A DNA stretch of 64,000 nucleotides. It comes from Planctomycetota bacterium (GTDB taxonomy: Bacteria; Planctomycetota; UBA1135; GCA-002686595). The notes under the pieces were generated by a model. It searched no databases. It was not told the DNA's origin and was given only the letters and a program-made list of their open reading frames with translations. Shown here piece after piece: positions 9,141 to 17,269 of this stretch; position 1 is the first letter of the stretch, and the number at the start of each line of letters is the position of its first letter. The stretch is from contig JACKHS010000002.1 of the NCBI GenBank assembly GCA_020638875.1, positions 1-64,000 of the forward strand, read 5' to 3'. A program made the translations under genes and the position numbers.

Positions 9141-9152
9141 TCGACCCGCGCC

Positions 9153-10826
9153 TCAGCGCCGCCCGCTGCGCAGGATCGACCACAGCAGCATCACGCCGAT
9201 CGTGAAGCTGGTGCCGAAGCCGAACAGGCCCAGCACCGGCAGGCCGAGCAGCGTCGGGCCCGTGTCGATCGTCATCGCGATCGAGGTGCCGACGATCAGC
9301 GCCGAGGTGATCAGGCCCACCGTGACGCGGTTGGCGCTGCGGTCGAGCTGGTGGCCGAAGTCCTCGAGGCGGCGCAGGTCGAGCTCGATCTTGAAGCCGC
9401 CGCGGCGCGCGCGCATGACGATGCGGCGCAGGTCGCGCGGGAGGCCGATGACGAGGCGTCGCACGTCCTTCCATCCCGAGGCGATCACGCGGCGCGGCGA
9501 GCTCAGCCGGCGCATCATGCGCCGCGCCATGGGCTCGATGTGCGCGTCGAGGCTGAACGCGGGGTCGAGCCGCCGGCCGAGCCCCTCGAGCGTCACGAAG
9601 ACCTTGATGAGCATCGCCACGTCGGCCGGCAGCACCAGGTCGTTCTCGCGCACGATGCGCGTGACGTCCTGCAGCATGCCGGCCACGTCCAGGTCCTGGA
9701 GCTCGCGGCCGGTGTAGCGGTCGAGGAAGTCCGAGCAGTCCTGCGAGAGCGCGTCGAGGTCGGTCTCGCCGCCGTCGGACCACTCGAGCAGCGTGTCGAC
9801 GATGGCGTCCTCGTCGCGATCGAGCACCGCGCCGAGCAGCATCACGAACTGCGCGCGGCGCTCCTCGCTGACGCGCCCGACCATGCCGAAGTCGAGCAGC
9901 CCCACGCGGCCCTGGTCGAGGAACAGCACGTTCCCCGGGTGCGGATCGGCGTGGTAGAAGCCGTCGACGAAGACCATCTTCAGGATCACGTCTGCGCCCA
10001 TCGACGCGATGCGCTGCGGGTCGAGGCCGGGCGGATGGTCGCCGCGGATCCAGGCCGCGGCGGTGTGGCCGTGGACGTACTCCTGCACGACGAGGCGCGT
10101 CGAGGTGTACTCGAGGAAGACCTCGGGGATGACGAGGTCGGGGAAGTCGCGCATGTCGCGCGCGATGCGCAGCGCGTTGCGACCCTCGACCGAGAAGTCG
10201 AGCTCGGCCTTCAGCGTGCGCGCGAAGTGGCGCACGACCATGCGCGGCCGGAAGCGGCGCAGCTCGACGACCTCCTGCTCGAGGATGTCGGCGAGGCGCT
10301 CGAGCAGGCGCAGGTCGCCGCGGATCTTCTTCTCGATGCCGGGGCGGCGCACCTTCAGGATCACGCGGCGCCCGTCGGGCAGCGACGCGCGGTGGACCTG
10401 ACCGATCGAGCCGGCCGCGAGCGGCTCGAGCTCGAGGTCCGTGAAGACCGCCTCGGGCGCGGCGCCGAGGTCCTCGGTGAGCTGCGCGCGCAGCTCCTCG
10501 AAAGGCACCGGCGTCACGCCCGCCTGCAGGCGCGCGAGTTCCTCGAGGTACTCCGGCGGCAGGAGGTCACCGCGGCTCGCCAGCACCTGCCCGAGCTTCA
10601 CGAAGGTCGGCCCCAGGTTCTCGAGCGCGAGGCGCACGCGGTGCGGCGTCGGCTCGGCCTCGAGGTTGCGGGCCTTGTCCCAGTGCAGCACGTTGCCCGC
10701 GTGCTGCAACGCGTTGAGCAGCCCCATGCGCTGCGCGAGGTCCTTGAAGCCGAACTCCACCAGCACCTGCGTGATCTCGCGCAGGCGGCCGAGGTCTTCG
10801 GCGGCGATCAGGACGTCGAGCAGCAC
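9153..10826 (-). CDS. ABC1/UbiB (AarF)-family atypical kinase
   Basis: A 557-residue protein of the ABC1/UbiB family, membrane-associated atypical kinases/ATPases linked to quinone biosynthesis or lipid transport. Visible motifs: KLGQVLASRGDLLPPEY (the family KxGQ motif), AAGSIGQVHRASLPDGRRV (Ala-rich nucleotide loop), VILKVRRPGIEKKI (catalytic Lys region), YHADPHPGNVLF and LLDFGMVG. Two hydrophobic segments at the C-terminus anchor it. I place the start at the GTG 10826, not the ATG 36 bases upstream, because a TACCTT box (10838-10833) lies between them, 6 bases from the GTG. No ubiquinone gene is adjacent. Confidence 0.85.
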   Translation of the reverse strand: MLLDVLIAAEDLGRLREITQVLVEFGFKDLAQRMGLLNALQHAGNVLHWDKARNLEAEPTPHRVRLALENLGPTFVKLGQVLASRGDLLPPEYLEELARLQAGVTPVPFEELRAQLTEDLGAAPEAVFTDLELEPLAAGSIGQVHRASLPDGRRVILKVRRPGIEKKIRGDLRLLERLADILEQEVVELRRFRPRMVVRHFARTLKAELDFSVEGRNALRIARDMRDFPDLVIPEVFLEYTSTRLVVQEYVHGHTAAAWIRGDHPPGLDPQRIASMGADVILKMVFVDGFYHADPHPGNVLFLDQGRVGLLDFGMVGRVSEERRAQFVMLLGAVLDRDEDAIVDTLLEWSDGGETDLDALSQDCSDFLDRYTGRELQDLDVAGMLQDVTRIVRENDLVLPADVAMLIKVFVTLEGLGRRLDPAFSLDAHIEPMARRMMRRLSSPRRVIASGWKDVRRLVIGLPRDLRRIVMRARRGGFKIELDLRRLEDFGHQLDRSANRVTVGLITSALIVGTSIAMTIDTGPTLLGLPVLGLFGFGTSFTIGVMLLWSILRSGRR

Positions 10827-10832
10827 GGGACG

Positions 10833-10838
10833 AAGGTA
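10833..10838 (-). promoter_or_regulatory. -10-like box, leaderless start of the UbiB-family gene
   Basis: TACCTT on the minus strand, 6 bases before the GTG at 10826. Confidence 0.5.
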
Positions 10839-10871
10839 GCCCGCGCCGCCCCGCGGCACCACACCGGGCCG

Positions 10872-11504
10872 CTACTCGCTCAGGTCGTCGAAGAGCGCCT
10901 CGCCGGCGAGCCCGAAGGCGCGCATCCGCACCGCGTCGGCGGGCGTGCCCGCGAGCTCACGCGCGAGCAGGCCGTGCACGACGCGGTCGGACTCCTCGCC
11001 CTGCGCGAACCACTCGCGCAGCCGGCCCTCGAGGCGGAAGCCGAGCTTCTCGGGCACGCGCAGGCTGGCCAGGTTGCGGCCGTCGACGTGGATCTCGACG
11101 CGCGCCGCGCCGAGCACGCGGAAGGCCGCGCGCGTGGCGGCGGCCGCGGCCTCGGTGGCGACGCCGCGCCCCGTCTCGCCGTGGCGCACCCAGTAGCCGA
11201 TCTCGAGCCCGCCCGGCCCGACGCGCGGGTGCAGGCCGACCACGCCGATCAGGCGCCCGCTCGCGCGCGCGAAGATGCCGTAGTGGAAGTCGCGCCCGGC
11301 GTGGAAGGCGTCGCGCCAGTCGAGCACCTGGGCCAGGAGCTCCGCGACGGGGCGCGGCTCGGCCTCCGCCCAGGGCATCCAGGGCAGGAGCTCCGCGCGC
11401 GTCTCCGCCAGCGCGTCGCGCAGCCCCGGCGCGTCGCCCGGTCCGAGGCAGGCGAGCTGCAAGCGCTCGGTCTCGAGGCACGGCGCCGGGCGGAAGGCGG
11501 TCAT
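10872..11504 (-). CDS. GNAT N-acetyltransferase, RimJ/RimL-like
   Basis: A 210-residue acetyltransferase of the RimJ/RimL type, which acetylates protein N-termini or small amines with acetyl-CoA. It has the early LETERLQLACLGPGDAPGL strand-helix unit, FHYGIFARASGRLIGVVGLH, and the acetyl-CoA loop region GYWVRHGETGRGVATEA, followed by NLASLRVPEKLGFRLEG, which is typical of the subfamily. ATG 11504 is supported by a TACAGT box 6 bases upstream. Substrate unknown. Confidence 0.85.
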   Translation of the reverse strand: MTAFRPAPCLETERLQLACLGPGDAPGLRDALAETRAELLPWMPWAEAEPRPVAELLAQVLDWRDAFHAGRDFHYGIFARASGRLIGVVGLHPRVGPGGLEIGYWVRHGETGRGVATEAAAAATRAAFRVLGAARVEIHVDGRNLASLRVPEKLGFRLEGRLREWFAQGEESDRVVHGLLARELAGTPADAVRMRAFGLAGEALFDDLSE

Positions 11505-11510
11505 GCGCGG

Positions 11511-11516
11511 ACTGTA
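11511..11516 (-). promoter_or_regulatory. -10-like box, leaderless start of the RimL-like gene
   Basis: TACAGT on the minus strand, 6 bases before the ATG at 11504; no Shine-Dalgarno site. Confidence 0.5.
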
Positions 11517-11900
11517 GCAGCGACGCCCGGGGTCACGTCGAGGCCGCGCGCCCCCCGCCCGCGCGACCGTGCGCGCCGGTGCGCGCGAGGACCGGCACGC
11601 GGCCCCTGGACAGATCCGCCGGGCGCCCCCAGAATCCGGGTTCGGAAGGAACGAGGAGGGGCTGCGGAAGGCCGTCGTGGACGCCTCCACGCCGCGCGGA
11701 CCCGACCCCCGCTCGCCCCGACCGCGAGACTCACTGCGGGTCGTCGCGGCGCTATCAGGAAGGAGTGAGATCGGTGCGTACCCGCGCGCCGCCGCGGTGG
11801 TGGTCCCCCCCGTCTCGGCCGGCAGCGTCGGTGCGTTCCAAGAATTGGCATCGAGACATGGCGAGACAATCCACCTGCGCCGCGCACGTCGCGGCGCGCA

Positions 11901-12091
11901 CGACGACGCGCACGTCGAGCGTCGTCGAAAGGCCCGAGACGATGGGCTTTGCGGGCAACGAAGGCCCGCGCCGCGACGCGCGTCGCGTTCACGCGCACCC
12001 GACCGCTTCCGCACTGCGATGTCCCGCGGCCCTCGGTCGCGGGACGCCCTGAAGGCAGCCTTCGGGGAGCGAGGTCTTGAAACTCCTCCCC
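11901..12091 (+). ncRNA. Candidate structured RNA: six consecutive hairpins
   Basis: Six inverted repeats follow one another: 11901-11927 (9 bp, CGACGACGC/GCGTCGTCG), 11944-11967 (7 bp with one wobble, loop 10), 11972-11987 (perfect 16-base palindrome CGCGACGCGCGTCGCG), 12021-12045 (11 bp, loop CTC, arms GTCCCGCGGCC/GGTCGCGGGAC), 12048-12066 (8 bp, loop CAG) and 12064-12091 (GGGGAG/CTCCCC), then a pyrimidine-rich tract. The strand is uncertain. It does not match the cores of tmRNA, RNase P, SRP or tRNA as I know them. It could be a small RNA or the 5' leader of the ATPase gene. Confidence 0.4.
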
Positions 12092-12219
12092 GCAGCGTTC
12101 TCTTCTTGGCGTCGGCTGCCTGCACGTCCTCGACCGCCCTCGGGACGCGCGCGCAGCGACCCTGCCCTATTCACCGCCGCGACCGGCAGCCCCCGGCCGC
12201 ACCTTCAGGGAATCGCACT

Positions 12220-13974
12220 ATGACCTTCGAAATCGTCCCAGGAAACGCGATCGGTTGCCGGACCAATGCCCACCGCCACGGCTGGGACGGCTCGATCTGC
12301 GAGGACGCCTGCGACTGGGCCTGCGGGATCGAGGCCGAGTTCCGCGCCAAGTACTGCGCCAACGACATCCAGCGCTGTTTCCACCTGCACCTGTTCGACG
12401 ACGACGAGCCGCACCTCGTCATCCCCGACAGCGGCGTGGGTTGGGTCCTCGGCGAGGACGCCACCGCCTTCGACGACCAGATCCTGCTGATCTGGGCCCC
12501 GCAGGCCGAGGAGCCGCGCGGCATCGTCAGCGGCCGCCCCGCCGGCTCGTTCATGGCCGGCGCCTACCGCATCAGCCACTCCGAGCGCGTCGAGCAGCGC
12601 AACCACGTCGAGTGGAAGCTGCACCCGCACCCCGACGGCTGGACCTTCCTGGGCTGCCTCGACGTGCAGGCGCCGCGCTTCATCCACCTCGGCGGGCCGT
12701 ACATCAAGCAGGTCGAGCGCGCCGCCCTCGCGCCGCTGTTCGAGAGCGCGCGGCAGGCCGGCGCGGAGACCGACGAGGTCTGGAGCGAGGACGAGCGCGA
12801 CCGCCTGGTCCACTTCGCCGATCACCTCGAGGAGTGGCTCGACGTCGCCGAGCAGCGGGCGCTGCGCTTCGCCGCGCCGGGAGCGAAGCCGGCCCCGCGC
12901 GCGGCCCGCGCCGCCCGCCCGACGGCGATCCGCGCCGACGTGATCGCGCCCGCGCCGCGGCTCAAGACGCGCGCCATGCCGACGCCGCCCAAGACCCCGC
13001 GCGAGGCGCCGCCGGCGCACTTCCCGCTGTTCGAGGAGAGCCGCGGCGAGGCCATCGAGCGCGTCTACGGCGCCGAGACGCTGACCGCCCTGCGCGCGGC
13101 GTCGCTCACGCAGCCGCTGGTGATCCTGCGCGGCGCGCCGGGCGTCGGCAAGAGCCGCCAGGCGCTCGAGCTGATCGACGACCCCAAGCGCGAGCGCACG
13201 CTGATCGTGCCGGTCTCCGCCTCCTGGCGCGGCCGCAACGACCTGCTCGGCTACCTCAACCGCGGTCGCAACCAGTTCGAGCCGAGCCGCTTCACGAACT
13301 TCCTGCGCCAGGCGCAGCTCGCCTGGGAACAGGGCGACTATGCGACGCGCATCGTCGTGTTCGAGAACTTCGACCTCAACCCGCCCGAGAACTGGCTGTC
13401 CGAGGTGCTGCTGCGCGCGAGCTACCCGCTCGACCGCGCCGCCGACCGCACCTTCGACCTGCCCGGCGACTCGGTGCGCGGCTGGGAGGGCCCGGCGCAG
13501 ACGCACGTGTTCCTCTCCCCCGCCGTGCGCTTCGTCGCCACGCTCGACGAGCCGGTGCGCAACGAGGCGCTCTCGCCGCGCCTGCTCGACAAGGCCGCGG
13601 TGGTGCGGCTCAGCGTGCAGCCGCGCGAGGCGCTCGCGCTGACCGGCGTCTCGGTCGACAAGAAGATGACGGGCGTCATCGAGACCCTCGACGCCTGCAC
13701 GCGCGACTTGTGCGCGAGCTTCACCTTCTCCACGGCGCAGTCGCTGAAGGTCTGCCTCGAGCAGCTCGACGACCTGGGCCTGGACGCGTGGGGCGCGCTC
13801 GACCTCGTGCTCTGCCAGGAAGTGCTGAGCAAGCTCGAGCTGGCCGAGCCCGGCCTCGACGCCGCGCACCTCGCGGCGCTGGTGGCCTGGAGCGAGGGCC
13901 CGGCCAAGAAGCTGAGCGAGTGCTCGCGCCTCGTGCACGCCTGGGGCGAGCGCGGCGCGACGATCGAGCTCTGA
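12220..13974 (+). CDS. McrB-like AAA+ ATPase with Cys-rich N-terminal region
   Basis: A 584-residue protein in two parts. The N-terminal ~200 residues open with a Cys/His-rich stretch (C13, H18, H20, C27, C31, C35, C46, C53, including HRHGWDGSIC) that could bind metal. After a Pro/Ala linker (about 225-265) comes a AAA+ module: Walker A GAPGVGKS at 305-312, an McrB-like DLLGYLNRGRNQFEPSRF, a Walker B-like IVVFENFD at 378-385, and FVATLDEPVRNEALSPRLLDKA, which matches the McrB sensor-1/arginine-finger region. McrB is the GTP-dependent motor of a restriction system, but no McrC-like nuclease or other partner is encoded nearby. A role in defence or regulation is inference only. Confidence 0.7.
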   Translation: MTFEIVPGNAIGCRTNAHRHGWDGSICEDACDWACGIEAEFRAKYCANDIQRCFHLHLFDDDEPHLVIPDSGVGWVLGEDATAFDDQILLIWAPQAEEPRGIVSGRPAGSFMAGAYRISHSERVEQRNHVEWKLHPHPDGWTFLGCLDVQAPRFIHLGGPYIKQVERAALAPLFESARQAGAETDEVWSEDERDRLVHFADHLEEWLDVAEQRALRFAAPGAKPAPRAARAARPTAIRADVIAPAPRLKTRAMPTPPKTPREAPPAHFPLFEESRGEAIERVYGAETLTALRAASLTQPLVILRGAPGVGKSRQALELIDDPKRERTLIVPVSASWRGRNDLLGYLNRGRNQFEPSRFTNFLRQAQLAWEQGDYATRIVVFENFDLNPPENWLSEVLLRASYPLDRAADRTFDLPGDSVRGWEGPAQTHVFLSPAVRFVATLDEPVRNEALSPRLLDKAAVVRLSVQPREALALTGVSVDKKMTGVIETLDACTRDLCASFTFSTAQSLKVCLEQLDDLGLDAWGALDLVLCQEVLSKLELAEPGLDAAHLAALVAWSEGPAKKLSECSRLVHAWGERGATIEL

Positions 13975-13985
13975 GCCCCTCGCCC

Positions 13986-14030
13986 CGCCGCCGCCCCCGC
14001 GCGCCGCTGCGGCCCGCGGGGGCGGCGGCG
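13986..14030. terminator. Perfect 16-bp GC hairpin after the ATPase gene
   Basis: Arms CGCCGCCGCCCCCGCG (13986-14001) and its exact complement (14015-14030) around a 13-base loop, starting 12 bases after the stop codon. There is no T-tract, as is common in very GC-rich genomes. Confidence 0.65.
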
Positions 14031-14120
14031 TCTCGACCGCAGCGGCCCCGGCGCCCCCGAAGGCGGTCCTCGGCGCGGACTTGCCGCGGCTCGTGGGCGG
14101 CTTCGCGGCGCCGCCGTGGC

Positions 14121-14126
14121 TAGAAT
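14121..14126 (+). promoter_or_regulatory. -10-like box of the zinc-ribbon gene
   Basis: TAGAAT, 33 bases before the ATG at 14160, giving a short leader. Confidence 0.45.
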
Positions 14127-14159
14127 GTCGCCCCCGAGCGCCCCCCCAGCCCGAGCCCC

Positions 14160-14792
14160 ATGGCCCAGACCGCCGTCATCACCACTTGCCCCGAGTGCGG
14201 GGCCAAGATCCCCAAGGCGGGGATGTCCATCTGCCCGTACTGCGTCGCGCCGCTGAAGGCGAGTCCGGGCAAGAGCATCGACCGCGAGCCGCTCGTGCAG
14301 CGCCTGGTGACGATGCCGGAGAAGCCGGACTACGCCGCCGCCTGCGCCACGGCGCCGCCCTGGAGCCCCGAGTACCAGCGCGCGAAGAATCGCCAGATGC
14401 AGGGCAGCCTGCTCGTCGTGGTCGGCCTCGTCTTCGTGGCGTTGCAGTACCTGCTCTCCGACGCCGGCTGGGGCTTCTGGACCGGGCTCGGCGGCGTGTT
14501 GCTGCTCGTCGGCCTGTGGATGGCGCTGCGCGGCATGCTCGAGCGCTCCAAGCTCGACCGCCTCGAGCTGCAGAAGCGCCCCGTCTACGTGATCGAGCGC
14601 TCCTCGGTCACCGACTTCGACGGCAAGGGCACGGTGCGTTACTTCTTCGACCTGCAGTTCGCCGACGGCACCGACGGCATCTACTTCTACACCGGCCGCG
14701 GCGTCTCCGAGGAGCTCTACGCGAACGGCATGACCGGCGTCGCCTGGACGCGCGGCCGCGAGCTGCTCGGCATCAACCGCGTGCGCGTCTGA
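14160..14792 (+). CDS. Zinc-ribbon membrane protein of unknown function
   Basis: A 210-residue protein. The N-terminus is a four-Cys zinc ribbon (CPECG...CPYC, about residues 10-28). Two hydrophobic helices follow (LLVVVGLVFVALQYLL and GLGGVLLLVGLWMAL, about residues 81-125). The last ~80 residues are a soluble domain with VYVIERSSVTDFDGKGTVRYFFDLQF, resembling the beta-rich tail of small DUF2500-like membrane proteins. A role as a membrane-bound sensor or adaptor is possible but not shown. It stands alone, with a strong hairpin before it and a convergent gene after it. Confidence 0.65.
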   Translation: MAQTAVITTCPECGAKIPKAGMSICPYCVAPLKASPGKSIDREPLVQRLVTMPEKPDYAAACATAPPWSPEYQRAKNRQMQGSLLVVVGLVFVALQYLLSDAGWGFWTGLGGVLLLVGLWMALRGMLERSKLDRLELQKRPVYVIERSSVTDFDGKGTVRYFFDLQFADGTDGIYFYTGRGVSEELYANGMTGVAWTRGRELLGINRVRV

Positions 14793-14814
14793 GCGCGCCG
14801 GCGGCCGGGTCGAG

Positions 14815-15444
14815 TCAGCGCACCGCGAACTCGGTCACGAGACCGTCCATCAGGTCGAAGCGCAGCACCGGGCCCTGCGGGTCGCGGTAGTACTCGAAGA
14901 GCGTCACGCCGTCGGGGCGGTAGATCTGCGAGGGTGGGCCGAACTCGAGCATCAGCTCGCGCGCCGTCTTGAGGAGCTGCGAGCGGCGCGCGGCCTGCGC
15001 GTCCGCCACCCAGCTCGCGTGCAGCGCGTCGAGCGCGCTCCAGTTCGGCAGCGCCACCTCGTCGCGCAGCGCGCGCAGGTGCTCCTCGTCGGCGGGCGGC
15101 GCGTCGCGCCAGCGCTCCTGCGTGAGGCGCGACTCGCGCTCGACGCGCGCCTCCAGAGCCGCGAGGCGCGCCGCGAGCTCGTCGAGGTCCGCCGGCGCGT
15201 CGGACTCCGCCGCCGGCGCGCGCTGCGACGCGCCCGGCGCGCGGGCGACCCGCGCCTCCAGGCTCGCCAGCGCTTCCGCCGTGCGCGCCTGGGCGGCCTC
15301 GACCGCGGCGAGCCGCTGCGCCAGCTCGCGCGACGCCGCGCCGCCGTCCGCCGGCGCCGCGCGCTCCCGGCCGCGCAGCGCGAAGGCGCCCAGCGCGGCG
15401 AACGAGGCGACCAGCAGTGCGGCGAGCAGCGCGTCGGGCTTCAT
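14815..15444 (-). CDS. Membrane-anchored coiled-coil protein, unknown
   Basis: A 209-residue protein (or 212 if the ATG at 15453 is used). One N-terminal helix (ALLAALLVASFAALGAFAL) anchors it. About residues 35-105 are heptad-like, rich in Ala, Leu, Glu and Arg (LAQRLAAVEAAQARTAEALASLEARVA), predicting a coiled coil. The C-terminal part ends GPPSQIYRPDGVTLFEYYRDPQGPVLRFDLMDGLVTEF, a small beta domain like SmpA/OmlA-type lipoprotein repeats. Function not recognised. It diverges from yjbQ. Confidence 0.6.
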   Translation of the reverse strand: MKPDALLAALLVASFAALGAFALRGRERAAPADGGAASRELAQRLAAVEAAQARTAEALASLEARVARAPGASQRAPAAESDAPADLDELAARLAALEARVERESRLTQERWRDAPPADEEHLRALRDEVALPNWSALDALHASWVADAQAARRSQLLKTARELMLEFGPPSQIYRPDGVTLFEYYRDPQGPVLRFDLMDGLVTEFAVR

Positions 15445-15504
15445 GCGACCCATTGGACTCGACGCGGGCCCCGGGTCCCAGGGCCCTTCGCCGCGCGTCG
15501 GCGC

Positions 15505-15510
15505 TATCGT
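15505..15510 (+). promoter_or_regulatory. -10-like box, leaderless start of yjbQ
   Basis: TATCGT, 7 bases before the ATG at 15518; no Shine-Dalgarno site. Confidence 0.5.
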
Positions 15511-15517
15511 GCTCCGC

Positions 15518-15940
15518 ATGAAGTCGCACACCGCCGAGCTCTGGTTCCACGTCCCCGACCGCATGGGCTTCGTGCACATCACGCCCGAGGTCGAGGCCGA
15601 GGTGCGGAAGAGCGGCATCCGCGAGGGCCTGTGCCTCGTCAACGCGATGCACATCACGGCGTCCGTCTTCATCAACGACGACGAGCCCGGCCTGCACGAG
15701 GACTACGCCCGCTGGCTCGAGCAGCTCGCGCCCTTCTCGGCCAGCCCGCGCGACTACCATCACAATCGGACCGGCGAGGACAACGGCGACGCGCACCTCA
15801 AGCGCCAGGTCATGGGCCGCGAGGTCGTCGTCGCCGTCACCGACGGCCGCCTGCACTTCGGCCCCTGGGAGCGCATCTTCTACGGCGAGTTCGACGGGCG
15901 GCGCGACAAGCGCGTGCTCGTGAAGGTCCTCGGGGAGTAG
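15518..15940 (+). CDS. yjbQ: YjbQ / UPF0047 family protein
   Basis: A 140-residue member of UPF0047, some of whose members show weak thiamine-phosphate synthase activity. The conserved elements are all present: GLCLVNAMHITASVFINDDEPGL, YHHNRTGEDNGDAHLKRQVMGREV (His/Asp ligands) and GRLHFGPWERIFYGEFDGRRDKRV. Length is typical. ATG 15518 is set by the TATCGT box 7 bases upstream. The next gene's GTG follows 3 bases after the stop, so the two are probably co-transcribed. Confidence 0.9.
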   Translation: MKSHTAELWFHVPDRMGFVHITPEVEAEVRKSGIREGLCLVNAMHITASVFINDDEPGLHEDYARWLEQLAPFSASPRDYHHNRTGEDNGDAHLKRQVMGREVVVAVTDGRLHFGPWERIFYGEFDGRRDKRVLVKVLGE

Positions 15941-15943
15941 GCC

Positions 15944-17259
15944 GTGTCGCCGCTCGACCGACTCCGCGCGGCGCCGCCGCGCGCCCACCGCGTCGCCTGG
16001 CTCGTCGTCGCGGCGGCCTGCGCGTTCCTCGCCGTGCGCGGCGGCTACAAGGCGCTCACGACCGAGACCTCGGACTTCACGATCTACCACGCGGCCTTCC
16101 GCGCGGTGCTCGCGGGCGAGGCGCCGAGCAGCGTGCACGGCTACCTCTACCTGCCGGGCTTCGCGGCGCTGCTGGCGCCGCTCGGGTGGCTGCCGCACGA
16201 CGTCGCGGCGGTGTCGTGGCAGGCGGCGGGGCTCGCGTGCCTGCTGTGGAGCGCGCGCACGCTGGCGCGCGCGTTGCGCCCCGCGGACGCGCCGGCCTGG
16301 GGCGGGCTCGACTGGTTGCCGCTGCTGCTCCTGCTGCGCCTCGTCGACTCGAACTTCGGCAACGGCCAGGTCAACGCGCTGACCCTCGCGCTGATCGTGC
16401 TCGCGTGGCGCCGCCTCGAGCGCGGGCGCGCGCTGGAGGCCGGCGCGTGGATCGGACTCGCGGGCGCGCTGAAGCTGCTGCCGCTCGCGCTCGTCGCGCT
16501 GCTCGTGCAGCGGCGCGCGTGGCGCGCGACGGCCGTGGCGCTCGCGAGCTTCGCGCTGCTCGGCCTCGCCGCGCCGCTGCCGTGGCTCGGTGTGCAGGGC
16601 ACGCTCGACGCGCTCGCCGCGTGGTGGCACGGCACGGCCGAGGTCTACGTGCGCGGCGGCACGACGCTGCTCGAGGCGCGCGAGTACCTGCCCGGCCAGA
16701 GCCTCGTCGCGGCGGGCTACCGGCTGCTGTGCGACGTGCCCGGCGGCACGTGGGCGCACAGCACGGGGCTCTTCGACCTGCACCCCGACCGCGCGGCGTG
16801 GGTGCTGCGCGCGGCGAGCGCGGCGCACACTCGCGCTGCTCGGCGGCGCGCTGGTGGCGCGCGCGCGGCTGCGTGGCGCGCCGCCCGCCGCCGCCGCGGC
16901 GCCTGGGAGCCTCGCGCTGCGCGCCGGCCTGCGCGCCTTCGCGCTCGCGGCGGCGACGGCGCTATTGCTCGCGCCGCTTCAGCACAAGCGCGCACGCGCT
17001 GTGGCTGCTGCCCGGCTGTGCCGCGTTGCTCGTCGGCGCCGAGGCGCACGCCCCGCGCGCGTGGCGCCGCGCGCGCCTCGCCCTCGCGGTGTGCGCGCTG
17101 TTGCTGATCGCGGGCAGCGCCCCGCTCCTGATCGGGCGCCTGGCGGCCACGCGCGTCCTCTCGCACAACGCGATCTTCTTCGGCCTCGAGGCGGCCTGGT
17201 TCGCGCTCCTCGGCGACCTGTGGTGGACACGTCCGCGGGAGCGCGGCGCGGCGTGCTAA
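15944..17259 (+). pseudogene. DUF2029/GT87 polyprenol-linked mannosyltransferase-like protein, two frameshifts
   Basis: The first ~290 codons encode a multi-helix membrane glycosyltransferase of the GT87/DUF2029 type (RGGYKALTTETSDFTIYH, YLYLPGFAALLAPLGWLP, NFGNGQVNALTLALIVLAWR). Similarity then moves to the next frame near 16825-16832 (LALLGGALVARARLRG...LLLAPL) and to the third frame near 16978-16984 (SAHALWLLPGCAALLVGAE), ending at 17259. Each shift equals one extra base. The encoded helices and codon bias continue across both breaks, so this is either a recent pseudogene or two assembly errors. The start GTG 15944 follows yjbQ closely. Confidence 0.75.
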
Positions 17260-17262
17260 GGT
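17257..17262 (+). promoter_or_regulatory. -10-like box, leaderless start of the SMUG1 gene
   Basis: TAAGGT, 7 bases before the ATG at 17270. It overlaps the in-frame GTG at 17261, which argues for the ATG as the true start. Confidence 0.5.
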
Positions 17263-17269
17263 GCCGCCC

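Larger units (their letters stand above)
11505..12219. other. 715-base stretch without a supportable gene
   Basis: Between a leaderless minus-strand start (11504) and the ATPase ATG (12220). Open frames here lack plausible protein content. The first 400 bases show little; from 11901 onward it is densely folded (next entry). After the hairpins, 12092-12219 holds a pyrimidine-rich run (TTCTCTTCTT at 12099-12108) and a weak Shine-Dalgarno-like AGGGAA upstream of the ATPase. Confidence 0.6.

Noticed and set aside
11840..11862. Possible sigma54 site (TTGGCATCGAGACATGGC)
   Set aside because: The GG to GC spacing is wrong for a -24/-12 promoter.
11845..11870. TTGGCA and GACAAT as a promoter for the hairpin region
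   Set aside because: Spacing is only 14 bases and the -10 is weak; not strong enough to list as a feature.
11901..12091. CRISPR array or retron msr-msd reading of the hairpin cluster
   Set aside because: The hairpins have different sequences with no repeat-spacer periodicity, and no cas or reverse-transcriptase gene is nearby.
12220..13974. A complete McrBC restriction system
   Set aside because: No McrC-like or other nuclease gene lies on either side; only the ATPase is present.
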